DNA from: an uncultured Eubacteriales bacterium
GTDB taxonomy: Bacteria > Bacillota > Clostridia > Oscillospirales > Oscillospiraceae
Assembly (NCBI GenBank): GCA_934597725.1
Contig: CAKTSK010000007.1
Location: 1 to 64,000 of the forward strand
Reading direction: 5' to 3'
DNA: 64,000 nt
Part shown: piece by piece, positions 7,681 through 17,019 of the stretch
Numbering within the stretch: the first letter of the stretch is position 1
How the letters are laid out: every line of letters begins with the position of its first letter
The notes under the pieces: generated by a model
What the model saw: the letters and a program-made list of their open reading frames with translations, nothing else
What the model was told of the DNA's origin: nothing
Databases searched by the model: none
Made by a program: the position numbers and the translations under genes

Positions 7681-8979
7681 ATGGACTGGAAAACTTGGTA
7701 TCAGGAGCACCGCTGCACCCCTCAGGAGGCCGTGCAGAAGATCCGCTCCGGCAGCCGGGTCGTGGTCGCCCATGCCTGCGGCGAACCCGCTGCGATCCTG
7801 GACGCCATGGTGGCCAACGCCGCCCAATACGAAAACGTGGAGATCATCCACATGGTCGCCATGGGGAAGGCAGCCTACTGCCAGCCCCAGTACGACAAAA
7901 ACTTTCATCACAACGCCTTCTTCCTGGGCGGCAGCACCCGCGCCGCTGCCGCAGAAGGCCGGGCAGACTTCACCCCGGTGTACTTTTCCGAGATCCCCAG
8001 CCTTCTCCGGGAGGAGCTGCGCCCCGATGTGACTCTGCTTCAGTGCTCTCCCCCCGACGAGCACGGCTATGTGAGCCTGGGCGTCTCTGTGGACTACACC
8101 AAAGGCGCGGCAGAAAGCGCCGGCCTGGTCATCGCACAGGTCAACCGGAACATGCCCCGTACCCTGGGCGACAGCTTCCTCCATGTGACCCAGATCGACT
8201 GTCTGGTGCCCCTGGACGCCCCCGTCATTGAACTGGCGCCGCCCAAGATCACCCAGGTGGAGCGGGCCATCGGAGAAAACGTGGCCCAGCTCATCCGGGA
8301 CGGCGACACCCTGCAGCTCGGCATCGGCGCCATCCCCGACGCCGTGCTGCTCTTTCTGAAAGAGAAAAACGACCTGGGCATCCACACCGAGATGTTCTCC
8401 GACGGCGTCGTCGCCCTGGCAGAGGCCGGCGTGGTCACCAACCGGGCCAAGACCCTGCACCGGGGACAGAGCGTCGCCACCTTCCTCATGGGGACCCGCC
8501 GCCTGTATGACTATGTGGACAACAACCCCGCCGTGGCCATGTATCCGGTGGACTACGTCAACGACCCCTATGTCATCGGCCAGAACGACAACCTGGTCTC
8601 CATCAACTCCTGTGTCCAGATCGACATCATGGGCCAGGTGGTCTCCTCCTCCGCCGGGCTGCGCCAGATCTCCGGCGTCGGCGGGCAGGTGGACTTTGTC
8701 CGGGGCGCCAACCTGTCCAAAGGCGGCCGCGCCATCATGGCCATGCCCTCCACCACCGGCAAGGGGACCATCTCCAAGATCGTTCCCTTCCTGGACCAAG
8801 GCTCTGCGGTGACGACCTCCCGGAACGATGTAAACTATGTGGTCACCGAGTATGGCGCCGCACAGCTGCGGGGCAAATCCCTGCGGCAGCGCGCAGAAGC
8901 CCTGATCCAAATTGCCCACCCGGACTTCCGGGACGAGCTGCGGGCGGAATTCCGCCGCCGCTATCCCCGGGACTACTGA
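7681..8979 (+). CDS. abfT: 4-Hydroxybutyrate CoA-transferase
   Basis: A 432-residue family I CoA-transferase of the Cat2/AbfT type. It moves CoA from acetyl-CoA or butyryl-CoA to 4-hydroxybutyrate. The catalytic glutamate is probably E237 in HTEMFSDGV, with the GIGAIPD glycine loop just before it and an oxyanion-loop-like VGGQVDF segment further on. The length matches the family. AAGGAGG precedes the ATG, which follows the nfu-like gene by only 16 bases, so the two are co-transcribed. Some members act on other short acids, but the flanking abfD and abfH point to 4-hydroxybutyrate. Confidence 0.94.
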   Translation: MDWKTWYQEHRCTPQEAVQKIRSGSRVVVAHACGEPAAILDAMVANAAQYENVEIIHMVAMGKAAYCQPQYDKNFHHNAFFLGGSTRAAAAEGRADFTPVYFSEIPSLLREELRPDVTLLQCSPPDEHGYVSLGVSVDYTKGAAESAGLVIAQVNRNMPRTLGDSFLHVTQIDCLVPLDAPVIELAPPKITQVERAIGENVAQLIRDGDTLQLGIGAIPDAVLLFLKEKNDLGIHTEMFSDGVVALAEAGVVTNRAKTLHRGQSVATFLMGTRRLYDYVDNNPAVAMYPVDYVNDPYVIGQNDNLVSINSCVQIDIMGQVVSSSAGLRQISGVGGQVDFVRGANLSKGGRAIMAMPSTTGKGTISKIVPFLDQGSAVTTSRNDVNYVVTEYGAAQLRGKSLRQRAEALIQIAHPDFRDELRAEFRRRYPRDY

Positions 8980-8987
8980 ACCTGCCA

Positions 8988-9031
8988 GGCAGCAAAAAGC
9001 AGCGTTGACGCTGTCTGCCTGCTTTTTGCCC
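8988..9031 (+). terminator. Hairpin after abfT (terminator or attenuator)
   Basis: GGCAGCAAAAAGCAGCGT pairs imperfectly with ACGCTG-TGCCTGCTTTTTGCC around a 2-nt turn. The 3' arm ends in TTTTTGCC rather than a free U-tract, so partial read-through into abfH is likely and would set lower expression of the last two genes. Confidence 0.5.
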
Positions 9032-9085
9032 TCAGGGTTTCCAAAAACTTGAATTTATGAGAAATTTTGAAAGGAGTGCCGCCCC

Positions 9086-10198
9086 ATGACACAGTTTGCT
9101 GTCCGGCCCACCATCACGTTTTGCCAGACCGCCAAAGAATTTGCAGCAGCCGCTGCCCTGGGCCCCAAGGACCTGCTCTTCACCAACGACTTTCTCTATG
9201 ACCCCTATTTTGCCCCTCTGGGCCTGTCCTGCCCTGTCCTGTTCCAGGAAAAATACGGGCTGGGCGAGCCCACCGACGAAATGGTAGAGGCCATCTACCG
9301 GGACATGCCCAAAGAGGTGGAACGCATCGTCGCCGTGGGCGGCGGGACCGTGCTGGACGTGGCCAAGATCCTGGCCCTGAAGCACGTCAGCCCGGTGCTG
9401 GACCTGTACGACGGCAAGGCGCCCCTGGAAAAGGGCCGCGCGCTGGTCCTGGTCCCCACCACCTGCGGCACCGGCACAGAGGTCACCAACATCTCCATCC
9501 TCTCCCTGCTCAGCCGCCGCACCAAGAAGGGCCTCACCGGGGCATGTCTGTTTGCCGATCAGGCGGTGCTGATCCCCGAGCTGCTCCAGGGGCTTCCCTT
9601 CCCCTTCTTTGCCACCAGCTCCATCGACGCCCTGATCCACGCCATCGAGTCCAGCCTGTCCCCCAAAGCCAATGAGATCACCAAGCTCTTCGGCTACCGG
9701 GCCATCGAGAAGATCCTCACCGGCTATCTGGCCATCCGGGATCACGGTCCCGAGGCCCGTCTGCCCCTGCTGGGAGACTTCCTGCTGGCCAGCAACTACG
9801 CCGGCATCGCCTTCGGCAACGCGGGCTGCGCCGCCATCCATGCCCTGAGCTACCCTCTGGGCGCGGCCTACCATGTCCCCCACGGCGAATCCAACTACGC
9901 CATGTTCACCGGCGTCATGAACCAGTACATGGCCATTCGCTCCGACGGGGCCAGCGCAGAGCTGAACGCCTTCCTGGCAAAGCTGCTGCACTGCGCCCCC
10001 GACAACGTGTACACCACGTTGGAAGCGCTGCTGGGCTGTCTGCTGCCCAAAAAGGCCCTCCGCGAATACGGCATGACCGAAGAGGAGATCGAGACCTTCG
10101 CCGACTCCGTGGTGGAAAACCAGCAGCGGCTGCTGGCCAACAACTTCGTGCCCCTCTCCCGGGATCAGATCCGTGACATCTATCGCACGGTTTATTAA
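9086..10198 (+). CDS. abfH: 4-Hydroxybutyrate dehydrogenase (iron-containing alcohol dehydrogenase family)
   Basis: A 370-residue protein. It interconverts succinic semialdehyde and 4-hydroxybutyrate with NAD(H). The nucleotide-binding motif GGGTVLDVAK is near residue 88; the metal-binding region includes SSIDALIHAIES and the later histidine-rich segments HALSYPLGAAYHVPHGE. These features and the length fit group III iron-dependent dehydrogenases. GAAAGGAG precedes the ATG. The position between abfT and gabT indicates the 4-hydroxybutyrate substrate; sequence alone would not separate it from related butanol-type enzymes. Confidence 0.93.
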   Translation: MTQFAVRPTITFCQTAKEFAAAAALGPKDLLFTNDFLYDPYFAPLGLSCPVLFQEKYGLGEPTDEMVEAIYRDMPKEVERIVAVGGGTVLDVAKILALKHVSPVLDLYDGKAPLEKGRALVLVPTTCGTGTEVTNISILSLLSRRTKKGLTGACLFADQAVLIPELLQGLPFPFFATSSIDALIHAIESSLSPKANEITKLFGYRAIEKILTGYLAIRDHGPEARLPLLGDFLLASNYAGIAFGNAGCAAIHALSYPLGAAYHVPHGESNYAMFTGVMNQYMAIRSDGASAELNAFLAKLLHCAPDNVYTTLEALLGCLLPKKALREYGMTEEEIETFADSVVENQQRLLANNFVPLSRDQIRDIYRTVY

Positions 10199-10237
10199 CG
10201 CGCATCCAACAGAACAACAAAGAAAGGTGGATCTCTT

Positions 10238-11596
10238 ATGCTGCGCACTGCACTGCCCGAAATCAAAACCCCTTCCGTCCCCGGCCCCAAGGCCAAAGAG
10301 CTCATCGACCGCCGCAGCGCCGTGGTGCCCGGTGCCATCCGCTGCGCCTATCCCGTGGCCATCGCCCGGGGCGAGGGCGCGATGATCGAGGACGTCGACG
10401 GCAACCGCTTCCTGGACTGGATCGGCGGCGTCGGCGTGCTGAACATCGGCTTCTCCCACCCGGAGATCGTGGCCGCCGTCAAAGACCAGGCCGAGAAATA
10501 CTTCCACGGCATGTTCAACATCGTGACCCACGAGGGGTATGTGGCGCTGGCGGAAAAGCTGGCCCAGATCGTCCCCGTCCGGGGCGACAAGAAAAAGGTC
10601 TTTTTTGCCAACTCCGGCGCCGAGGCCGACGAAAACGCCGTCAAGGTCGCCCGGGCCTACACCAAGCGCCCCAACATCATCACCATGACCGGCGCCTTCC
10701 ACGGCCGCACCATGCTCACCATGACCATGACCGCCAAAAAGGCCTACACCACCGGCATGGGCCCGCTGTTCAACGGGGTCTTCCGGGCCAAGTTCCCCTA
10801 TCTCTACCGCAGCGCCGGCAACATGAGCCAGGAGGAGAGCATCCGGGCCTGCCTGGAACACCTCCAGGATCTCTTTGAGGAAGCCTGCCAGCCCGATACT
10901 GTGGCAGCCATCGTCCTGGAACCCCTGCAGGGTGAGGGCGGCTTTATCCCCGCGCCGCTGGCCTACGTTCAGGCCCTGCGCCAGATCTGTGACCGGCACG
11001 GCATTCTGCTCATCGCCGACGAGGTCCAGAGCGGCTTCTGCCGCACCGGCCGGATGTTCGCCTCCGACTATTGGGCCGAGGCCGGCTGCGCCCCTGACCT
11101 CCTGACCACCGCCAAATCCATTGCCGCCGGCCTGCCCATCAGCGCCATCGTGGCCCGGGCAGAGATCATGGACGCCATCCCCGGCGGCACCGTGGGCGGC
11201 ACCTTCTGCGGCAACCCCCTGGCCTGCGCCGCCGGTTTGAAGACCATCGAGATCATGGAGCGGGAAAACCTGGCCGCCCGGGCACAGGAGATCGGCGAGA
11301 AGGTCACGGCCCGGGCCAAAGTATGGCAGGAGACCTACAGCGTGCTGGGAGACATCCGTGGCCTGGGGGCCATGATCGGTCTGGAATTTGTCAAAGATCC
11401 GGAAACCAAAGTGCCCTACGGTGACCTGGTCAACGACCTGGTCCAGGCCTGCGTCCAGCGGGGGCTGATGATCGAGCCGGCCGGCCGCTGGGGCCAGGTG
11501 GTCCGTTTCCTGGCGCCGCTGGTCATTACGGACGAACAGCTGGAGCGGGGCCTGGACCTCTTCGAGGAGGCGCTGAAGGTCTGTCTGGGAAAGTGA
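10238..11596 (+). CDS. gabT: 4-Aminobutyrate aminotransferase (class III, PLP-dependent)
   Basis: A 452-residue class III aminotransferase that converts GABA and 2-oxoglutarate to succinic semialdehyde and glutamate. The cofactor pocket is recognisable: NSGAEADENAVKVAR (125-139), GAFHGRT (152-158), DEVQSG (261-266, D261 contacts the PLP ring nitrogen) and the Schiff-base lysine K293 in TTAKSIAAG. AAGAAAGGTGG precedes the ATG 40 bases after abfH. It supplies the first step of the pathway completed by abfH, abfT and abfD; the upstream GABA source (decarboxylase or importer) is not in this window. Confidence 0.94.
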   Translation: MLRTALPEIKTPSVPGPKAKELIDRRSAVVPGAIRCAYPVAIARGEGAMIEDVDGNRFLDWIGGVGVLNIGFSHPEIVAAVKDQAEKYFHGMFNIVTHEGYVALAEKLAQIVPVRGDKKKVFFANSGAEADENAVKVARAYTKRPNIITMTGAFHGRTMLTMTMTAKKAYTTGMGPLFNGVFRAKFPYLYRSAGNMSQEESIRACLEHLQDLFEEACQPDTVAAIVLEPLQGEGGFIPAPLAYVQALRQICDRHGILLIADEVQSGFCRTGRMFASDYWAEAGCAPDLLTTAKSIAAGLPISAIVARAEIMDAIPGGTVGGTFCGNPLACAAGLKTIEIMERENLAARAQEIGEKVTARAKVWQETYSVLGDIRGLGAMIGLEFVKDPETKVPYGDLVNDLVQACVQRGLMIEPAGRWGQVVRFLAPLVITDEQLERGLDLFEEALKVCLGK

Positions 11597-11686
11597 ACCC
11601 TGCCGCCCCCTTGTCCCCGCCCGGCCGTCGTGCTACAATACCCGGAGACGCCGCGTCCAGCGGCCGCAGAAAAGAGGCTAAGACAC

Positions 11687-12190
11687 ATGCACGACGAACT
11701 GACCCAAGTCGACATCGACAAAATGAAGCAGGAGCTGCAGCACCGCATCCAGGTCCTCCGCCCCCAGCTGATCGAGGAGGTCAAGGTGGCCCGGTCCTTC
11801 GGCGACCTCAGCGAGAACTTCGAGTACAAGGCCGCCAAGCGGGAGAAAAACCGCAACGACAGCCGCATCCGCTACCTGGAAAACATGATCAAAACGGCGG
11901 TGGTCATCGACCCCACTCCTTCCGGCGGCGGCATCGCCCTCTTTGACAAGGTCACCTTCCTGATGGAAGAGGACGGGACCGAGGAGACCATCCAGCTGGT
12001 GACCACCCTGCGCCAGGATGCCCTGAAGGGCCTCATCAGCAAGGAATCTCCCGTGGGCAAAGCCCTGCTGGGCCACAAGGCAGGCGACCGGGTCCACATC
12101 CAGGTCAACGACAGCTATGGCTATGACGTCCAGATCCGCAGCGTGGAAAAAACCGGGGAGGACCCGGACATCCCCATCAGCACATTCTGA
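11687..12190 (+). CDS. greA: GreA/GreB-family transcription elongation factor
   Basis: A 167-residue protein with the Gre layout: an N-terminal antiparallel coiled coil (residues 1-75, including the acidic FGDLSENFEYKAAK tip that reaches into the RNA polymerase channel) and a C-terminal FKBP-like domain (about 85-165) with SPVGKALLGHKAGD. It rescues backtracked RNA polymerase by stimulating transcript cleavage. It is slightly longer than typical GreA in the linker (PTPSGGGIALFDKV). The chosen ATG has a weak AGAGG site; longer starts lack any. A terminator follows directly. Confidence 0.9.
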   Translation: MHDELTQVDIDKMKQELQHRIQVLRPQLIEEVKVARSFGDLSENFEYKAAKREKNRNDSRIRYLENMIKTAVVIDPTPSGGGIALFDKVTFLMEEDGTEETIQLVTTLRQDALKGLISKESPVGKALLGHKAGDRVHIQVNDSYGYDVQIRSVEKTGEDPDIPISTF

Positions 12191-12198
12191 GCTTCAAA

Positions 12199-12247
12199 AA
12201 ACCAGCCTCCTTGGCCGGCACCGCAGTGCCGGTCAAGGAGGCTGGTT
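12199..12247. terminator. Bidirectional terminator between greA-like gene and response regulator
   Basis: A near-perfect 20-bp stem (AACCAGCCTCCTTG-CCGGCAC with its complement) with a CGCA loop, A-rich on the left and TTTCG on the right, located between convergent genes. Confidence 0.85.
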
Positions 12248-12269
12248 TCGTGCTGCGCCCGTCCGACGC

Positions 12270-12962
12270 TCAGCCCCGGAAGCGATAGCCCACCCCCCAG
12301 ACCGTCTCGATGTACTGGGTCCGATCGGGGTTGAGCTCGATCTTGTCCCGGATGTGCTTGATGTGGACGGTGACGGTGGAGACATCGCCATAGGCATCCA
12401 CGCCCCACACCCCGTCAAAGAGGCGGTCCTTGGAAAAGACCGTGTCCGGGTGCTCGGCCAGGAAGAGGAGCAGGTCATACTCCTTGCTGGTCATGTTGAC
12501 CTCCTTGCCGTTGACCCACACCCGCCGGCTGTCCCGGTCGATCTCCAGGCCCCGGATCTTCAGCACCTCCGGCTGGGACCGCTCCCGGCCCCCCACCAGC
12601 CGCTGATAGCGCTGGATGTGGCCCTTGACCCGGGCCACCAGCTCACTGGGGGAAAAGGGCTTGGTCATGTAGTCGTCCGCCCCCAGGCCCAGCCCCCGGA
12701 CCTTGTCGATGTCATCGGCCAGGGCGGAGATGATGATCACCGGGGTATCCTTCTCCTCCCGCAGGCGGCGGCAAATCTCAAAGCCACTCAGCCCCGGCAG
12801 CATCACATCCACAATGACCAGGGCATAGTCTTCCTTCAGCGCCGCCTGCAGGCCCTGGGTCCCATCAGAAAACAGGTCACATTGAAACCCGCCGTTGATC
12901 TCCAGGTAATCCCGTTCCAGCTCGGCCACGCTCTGCTCGTCTTCAATGATCAAAATTCGCAT
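12270..12962 (-). CDS. OmpR/PhoB-family response regulator
   Basis: A 230-residue protein with an N-terminal receiver (acidic pocket EDE at 7-9, phospho-acceptor D52 in VIVDVMLPG, conserved MTKPFSPSEL lysine) and a C-terminal winged helix ending VWGVGYRFRG. Its ATG overlaps the TGA of the sensor kinase by one base (TGATG), so translation is coupled. It is the last gene of a five-gene operon with a kinase, an ABC exporter and a secreted protein, and probably regulates that operon. Confidence 0.95.
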   Translation of the reverse strand: MRILIIEDEQSVAELERDYLEINGGFQCDLFSDGTQGLQAALKEDYALVIVDVMLPGLSGFEICRRLREEKDTPVIIISALADDIDKVRGLGLGADDYMTKPFSPSELVARVKGHIQRYQRLVGGRERSQPEVLKIRGLEIDRDSRRVWVNGKEVNMTSKEYDLLLFLAEHPDTVFSKDRLFDGVWGVDAYGDVSTVTVHIKHIRDKIELNPDRTQYIETVWGVGYRFRG

Positions 12963-14116
12963 CACAGCAACCCCTCTTCCTTTTGCAGGGGGAGATAGAT
13001 AAAGGCCCGGGTCCCCTCCCCCTCTTCACTGGTCAGCCAGATCTTGCCGTGGTGGCTGTCCACGATACTGCGGCAGATGGCCAGCCCCAGGCCGCTGCCC
13101 GGCACCGAACTGGTCCGGGCGGCATCCTCCCGGAAAAAGCTGTCAAAGACATGGCGCAGGGCCTGGGTGCCGATCCCCTTGCCGTTGTCGGAGACCTGGA
13201 TCACCAGCCCCCGCTCGTACTCCTCCGCCGTGAGGGCAATGCTGCCCTGGGGCCGGCTGTACTTGATGGCGTTGGAGATCAGGTTGTCCAGCACCCGCTT
13301 GAGCTTCCCCCGGTCTGCGGTCACCACATAGTGCCCCGTGGGGATCTGGCAGACCAGAGACAGCCCGTTCTGCTCCACGTCGTCCCGGTATTCCTCCCCC
13401 AGATCCCGGAGGAAGGGACCCATGTCCACATACTCAAAATGATACTGCATCCGCCCCAGCTCATACTCGGAAAAATCCGACATGTTCCGCACCAGCTTTT
13501 CCAGCACCACCGACTTGTTGTAGATGATCTGCAAATAGTGGGCCTGCTTTTCCGGGGTGTTGGCGATGCCGTCCTGAATTCCCTCTACATAGCCCTTGAT
13601 GGCGGTGATGGGGGTACGCAGGTCGTGGGACAGGTTGGCCATGAGCAGCCCCCGCTCGTCCTGGGCCGCCGCCTCGGCCACCGCCGCCGCCTTCAGCCTC
13701 TGGCGGACGCTTTCCAGAGACTGGCTCAGCTCGTCCAGCTCCCGCTGGTCGCAAGAGAGGATCTGAAAGTCCAATTCCCCGTCCCGCAGGTTGTCCGCCG
13801 CCTGGCGGAGGGTTTTCAGAGTGACGGTGATCTTGCCCGTGAGCCGGGAGGTGAGCAGGATGCACACCCCCGCCACCAGCAGGCACAGCAGCACCCCCGC
13901 CAGGATCAGAAAGGGCACCATGCCGCTGGGGCCCATGGTCTCTTTCCCAAAGACAAAGGAAAAGCTGTCGGCCAGAAACTGCCCGCCGTCGGGCACGCGC
14001 AGGACGAAGCAGGTCATCACCGCCGCCATCAGCCCCAGACCGATGAGCAGCGAAAGCCCCAGCATCTCCAGGCTGGTGCGCAGGAATTGACCCCGCAGGG
14101 TGGTTTTTTTCGGCAC
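12962..14116 (-). CDS. Membrane sensor histidine kinase (HAMP, HisKA)
   Basis: About 384 residues. Two membrane segments (near residues 15-45 and 70-95) flank a short extracellular part, then a HAMP linker, the phospho-acceptor motif LSHDLRTPITA, and an HATPase domain with N, G1 (SDNGKGIG) and G2 (GSGLGLAIC) boxes. I place the start at GTG 14116 because AAGGAGG lies eight bases upstream; a TTG 21 bases earlier would put that site inside the gene. The sensory part is very short, typical of kinases that sense together with a partner ABC transporter. Confidence 0.92.
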   Translation of the reverse strand: MPKKTTLRGQFLRTSLEMLGLSLLIGLGLMAAVMTCFVLRVPDGGQFLADSFSFVFGKETMGPSGMVPFLILAGVLLCLLVAGVCILLTSRLTGKITVTLKTLRQAADNLRDGELDFQILSCDQRELDELSQSLESVRQRLKAAAVAEAAAQDERGLLMANLSHDLRTPITAIKGYVEGIQDGIANTPEKQAHYLQIIYNKSVVLEKLVRNMSDFSEYELGRMQYHFEYVDMGPFLRDLGEEYRDDVEQNGLSLVCQIPTGHYVVTADRGKLKRVLDNLISNAIKYSRPQGSIALTAEEYERGLVIQVSDNGKGIGTQALRHVFDSFFREDAARTSSVPGSGLGLAICRSIVDSHHGKIWLTSEEGEGTRAFIYLPLQKEEGLL

Positions 14117-14155
14117 GGCAACGGCCTCCTTTGGCAAATCAAGATGGGATGACCG

Positions 14156-14908
14156 TCAGGCTTCCCGCCGGTCAAAAAGCACATACCCGCAGCAGCCAAA
14201 CACCAGGCCGTAGCCCACCAGCAGCCCGATGCGGGGCAGCAGGGAGAACAGCGGCAGGGTGATCCCGATCCACAGGTTGTGCCAGCGCAGATAGCCGGTG
14301 AAGACCAGCCCGCCCACCCCGGGCAGATAGGTCCCCATCACCACCAGCGCCACATACAGCACCACGCACAGCAGCACCGTCAGGCCGGAGCCGTGGACCA
14401 GCTGGTTGAGCAGGCAGAAGAACAGGATCAGCACCCCCAGGGGGATGAGGTCCAGCAGGCAGGCCCCCAGGCTGGTGAGGATCCCCTCGGTCCCGCCGCC
14501 CAGGCAGACCTGGGCCAGGGTGTTGACCAGATACAGCACCCCCAGGTCCGCCGCGCACAGCACAAAGACCGCCGCCGCTTTGGAAAAGAAGATCGTCCCC
14601 TTGCCCACCGGGCGCATGAGGGAAAACCGGATCGTATGGTCCGCCTGCTCGCTCACAAACAGGTCGCTGGCCGCCAGAATGGCCATCAGCGGCAGAAAGA
14701 TCAGCAGCACAAAGGGCAGGTTGCTGTTCATCAGCCCGGCCAGGATGGACTCGTTGGACACCCCGCCGTCCGTGATGTGGTTGACGATGATGCCCCGCAG
14801 GGCACTGATGACACAGATGAGCGACCCGATGATGAGAAAGACCAGATATTTCTTCCGCTTGGAGAGCTTGAACAGCTCATTGCTCAGATTGGCACGAAAT
14901 TGTTGCAT
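14156..14908 (-). CDS. ABC-2 type transporter permease
   Basis: A 250-residue membrane protein with about six hydrophobic segments. It starts at the ATG behind AAGGAGG, after which NELFKLSKRKKYLVFLIIGS gives the usual basic N-terminus before the first helix; the segment SMRPVGKGTIFFSKAAAVFVLCA is typical of BcrB/NatB-like permeases. It pairs with the ATPase encoded 10 bases upstream. Likely role: export of, or immunity against, a peptide or lipid-directed compound; substrate unknown. Confidence 0.88.
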   Translation of the reverse strand: MQQFRANLSNELFKLSKRKKYLVFLIIGSLICVISALRGIIVNHITDGGVSNESILAGLMNSNLPFVLLIFLPLMAILAASDLFVSEQADHTIRFSLMRPVGKGTIFFSKAAAVFVLCAADLGVLYLVNTLAQVCLGGGTEGILTSLGACLLDLIPLGVLILFFCLLNQLVHGSGLTVLLCVVLYVALVVMGTYLPGVGGLVFTGYLRWHNLWIGITLPLFSLLPRIGLLVGYGLVFGCCGYVLFDRREA

Positions 14909-14918
14909 GGCGACCTCC

Positions 14919-15650
14919 TTACAGCACGACCGAGCCCTTTTTGTCCCGGACCTTCGCCAGAAAATAATCTTCCAGAGAGGGATGCAGGCGCAGGGCTTCC
15001 TCCTTGGTCTCAAAGGAGAGCATCTCCCCTTCATACAGGACCAGGACCTTGTCGCACATCTTCTCGATCTCTGCCGCCAGGTGGCTGGCCACCAGGAAGG
15101 TCACGCCCTTCTCCTTGGACAGGCGGAGGATGATCTCCCGGATCTCCACAGTGGCTTCGATGTCCAGGCCGTTGGTGGGTTCGTCCAGGATCATCAGCTC
15201 CGGCTCGGACAGCAGGGCCAGGGCCAGCCCCATCCGCTGCTTCATGCCCAGGGAGAACTTGCCGCAGCGCTCCTTGCCGTAGGGGGTCAGGCCCACGATC
15301 TGCAGCACCTTTTCGATCCGCTCCCGGTCCACTTTGGGATAATACCGGGCGGCCATGTGCAGGTGATCCAGCGCCGTGAGGTTCTCATACAGCGCGGGCT
15401 GCTCGATGAGGGAGCCCACCTTGCGCAAAGCCCCTTCCCGCTCGCGGCTGTCCACCCCGAACACCGAGATGTGCCCTTCGGTGGGCTGGCTCAGGCCGGT
15501 GATGGATTTCATGATGGTGGTTTTCCCCGAGCCGTTGGGCCCCAGCAGGCCCACCACCTGCCCCCGCTCCACCGAGAAGGTGATGTTCCGGGCGCCCCGG
15601 CCGTTGGGATAGATCTTGGAAACATGGTCCAAGGACAAAACAGTGTCCAA
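14919..15650 (-). CDS. ABC transporter ATP-binding protein
   Basis: A 243-residue ATPase with Walker A GPNGSGKT (about 36-43), Q-loop region SLIEQPALYENLT, the signature FSLGMKQRM (a variant of LSGGQ, common in BcrA-like ATPases), Walker B LMILDEPTNGLD and the H-switch ASHL. It begins with TTG; AAAGGAG lies about ten bases upstream. It drives the permease encoded next and is probably part of a bacitracin/lantibiotic-type resistance or lipid export module. Confidence 0.93.
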   Translation of the reverse strand: MDTVLSLDHVSKIYPNGRGARNITFSVERGQVVGLLGPNGSGKTTIMKSITGLSQPTEGHISVFGVDSREREGALRKVGSLIEQPALYENLTALDHLHMAARYYPKVDRERIEKVLQIVGLTPYGKERCGKFSLGMKQRMGLALALLSEPELMILDEPTNGLDIEATVEIREIILRLSKEKGVTFLVASHLAAEIEKMCDKVLVLYEGEMLSFETKEEALRLHPSLEDYFLAKVRDKKGSVVL

Positions 15651-15782
15651 ATCCGCGCACTCCTTTCCAGCGGGCCACAGGCCCCATGAGGGCGGGAGAA
15701 CCCCGGAGACCCAAGGTCCCCGAGGCTGCTCCCGCGTGAATGTCAGGTTTCGTGGGGCACAGAGGGTGTCCCATCCCGAAAA

Positions 15783-16943
15783 TCAGTTCTTAAATTCATA
15801 CTTGGTCCGGTTCCCCACGTCCAGCGGCTGGACGCTGGTGGTGCCGTAGTCGGTCACCTTGGCGTCCACCGCAGCCACCAGGGTATGGTGGCCGCCCTTG
15901 CGGTCGGTGGTGGAGAAGGTCACGGTGATCTTGTTGCTGGCCAGACGGCCCTGATCGTCTACGCTGAAATCACACAGGACAGACTCCAGCGCCATGTCCT
16001 GGCCCACATAGATGTTCAGGTCACCGGACACCATGTCAGGGTGTGCCGCCGCAAAGGCGTCATAGTCGGCGTAGTAATCATAGGAGCCATCAGTCTTGAC
16101 ATAAACAATGCCGTTTTTCTTTTCCGCCAGCATGTCATAGTAAGTGCTTTCCCAGTCCGAATCGCTGTTGAATTCATCCACCTTCGTGAGCAGCTCTTCA
16201 TGCTCCTCATACCACTTGCCGTCACTGTCTCCAATGTAGCCTTCCTTGAACTCCTTGGGCAGCGTGGTGCCGGTGGACTTCTCATAGTTGGCCAGCACAG
16301 AGGCAGAATAGTTCTCAAACTGCACGGTGTTGGTGTACCCGTTGTTCTGGTCCACCCCATAGGCGAACAGGGACAGGCCGGCGTTGATCAGAGAGGGCAC
16401 CTGATTCTTGGCGATCTCCACCCGATAGTTGGTCAGGCCATTCTCCTTGCTCAGCTGGACGAAGTTGTTTTTCAGCTCGCCCACCACGGTGTCGGCGGCG
16501 ATCTCGGCAAAGTTCACCAGCCGCTTGGACATCTCGTCGTCGTCGGAGACCCCCAGCAGATTGCTGGTCACCGAGGCAGCCTCCCGGTCATACTCGGTCT
16601 GGTAGTAATACGCCTCGTCCGAGGTATACCAGGTCCGCACACCCTGATACAGGGTGTCAAACTCCTCGTAGGTCTTGCGGTTGGGTTCGCTGCTGCGGCT
16701 GTGGCTGGCGGTGTTCACCCCGTCCATGGCATAGTCGTACTGCACCCGGGCCACCTCCTTGTCGTCGTGGGTCATGGTCATGGTCACGTTGGCCGTGAAG
16801 TTGTCGCTCTTCAGGGCCAGGGCTTTCAGCGCTTCCTTGTAGCGGCTGTAGCCGTTGACGCTGCCGAAGGCTGCCGTGGCAGACACGGCCAGGATCAGCA
16901 CTCCGGCCACCAGACAAATGGTCAGACGATTTCGTTGTTTCAT
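15783..16943 (-). CDS. Secreted protein of unknown function, first gene of the ABC/two-component operon
   Basis: A 386-residue protein with an N-terminal hydrophobic segment (residues 8-28) ending near AFG, so it is exported or membrane-tethered; no lipobox is seen. The rest is acidic and Tyr/Asp-rich, with repeated beta-strand-like stretches (NFTANVTMTMTHDDKEV near 48; KITVTFSTTDRKGG near 345), which resembles substrate- or lipoprotein-like beta folds, but I recognise no family. AAGGAGG precedes the ATG. Being first in an operon with an exporter and its two-component system, it may be the sensor partner or the target of that exporter. Confidence 0.75.
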   Translation of the reverse strand: MKQRNRLTICLVAGVLILAVSATAAFGSVNGYSRYKEALKALALKSDNFTANVTMTMTHDDKEVARVQYDYAMDGVNTASHSRSSEPNRKTYEEFDTLYQGVRTWYTSDEAYYYQTEYDREAASVTSNLLGVSDDDEMSKRLVNFAEIAADTVVGELKNNFVQLSKENGLTNYRVEIAKNQVPSLINAGLSLFAYGVDQNNGYTNTVQFENYSASVLANYEKSTGTTLPKEFKEGYIGDSDGKWYEEHEELLTKVDEFNSDSDWESTYYDMLAEKKNGIVYVKTDGSYDYYADYDAFAAAHPDMVSGDLNIYVGQDMALESVLCDFSVDDQGRLASNKITVTFSTTDRKGGHHTLVAAVDAKVTDYGTTSVQPLDVGNRTKYEFKN

Positions 16944-17019
16944 CAGTAATTCCTCCTTATCCGTTTTCTCAGTTCCTCCCCGCAGGCACCGGAGCGGTCC
17001 TTCGTTCCTTGTGTCTTTG

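Noticed and set aside
12117..12998. A plus-strand frame opposite the response regulator
   Set aside because: Antisense shadow of the regulator with no ribosome-binding site.
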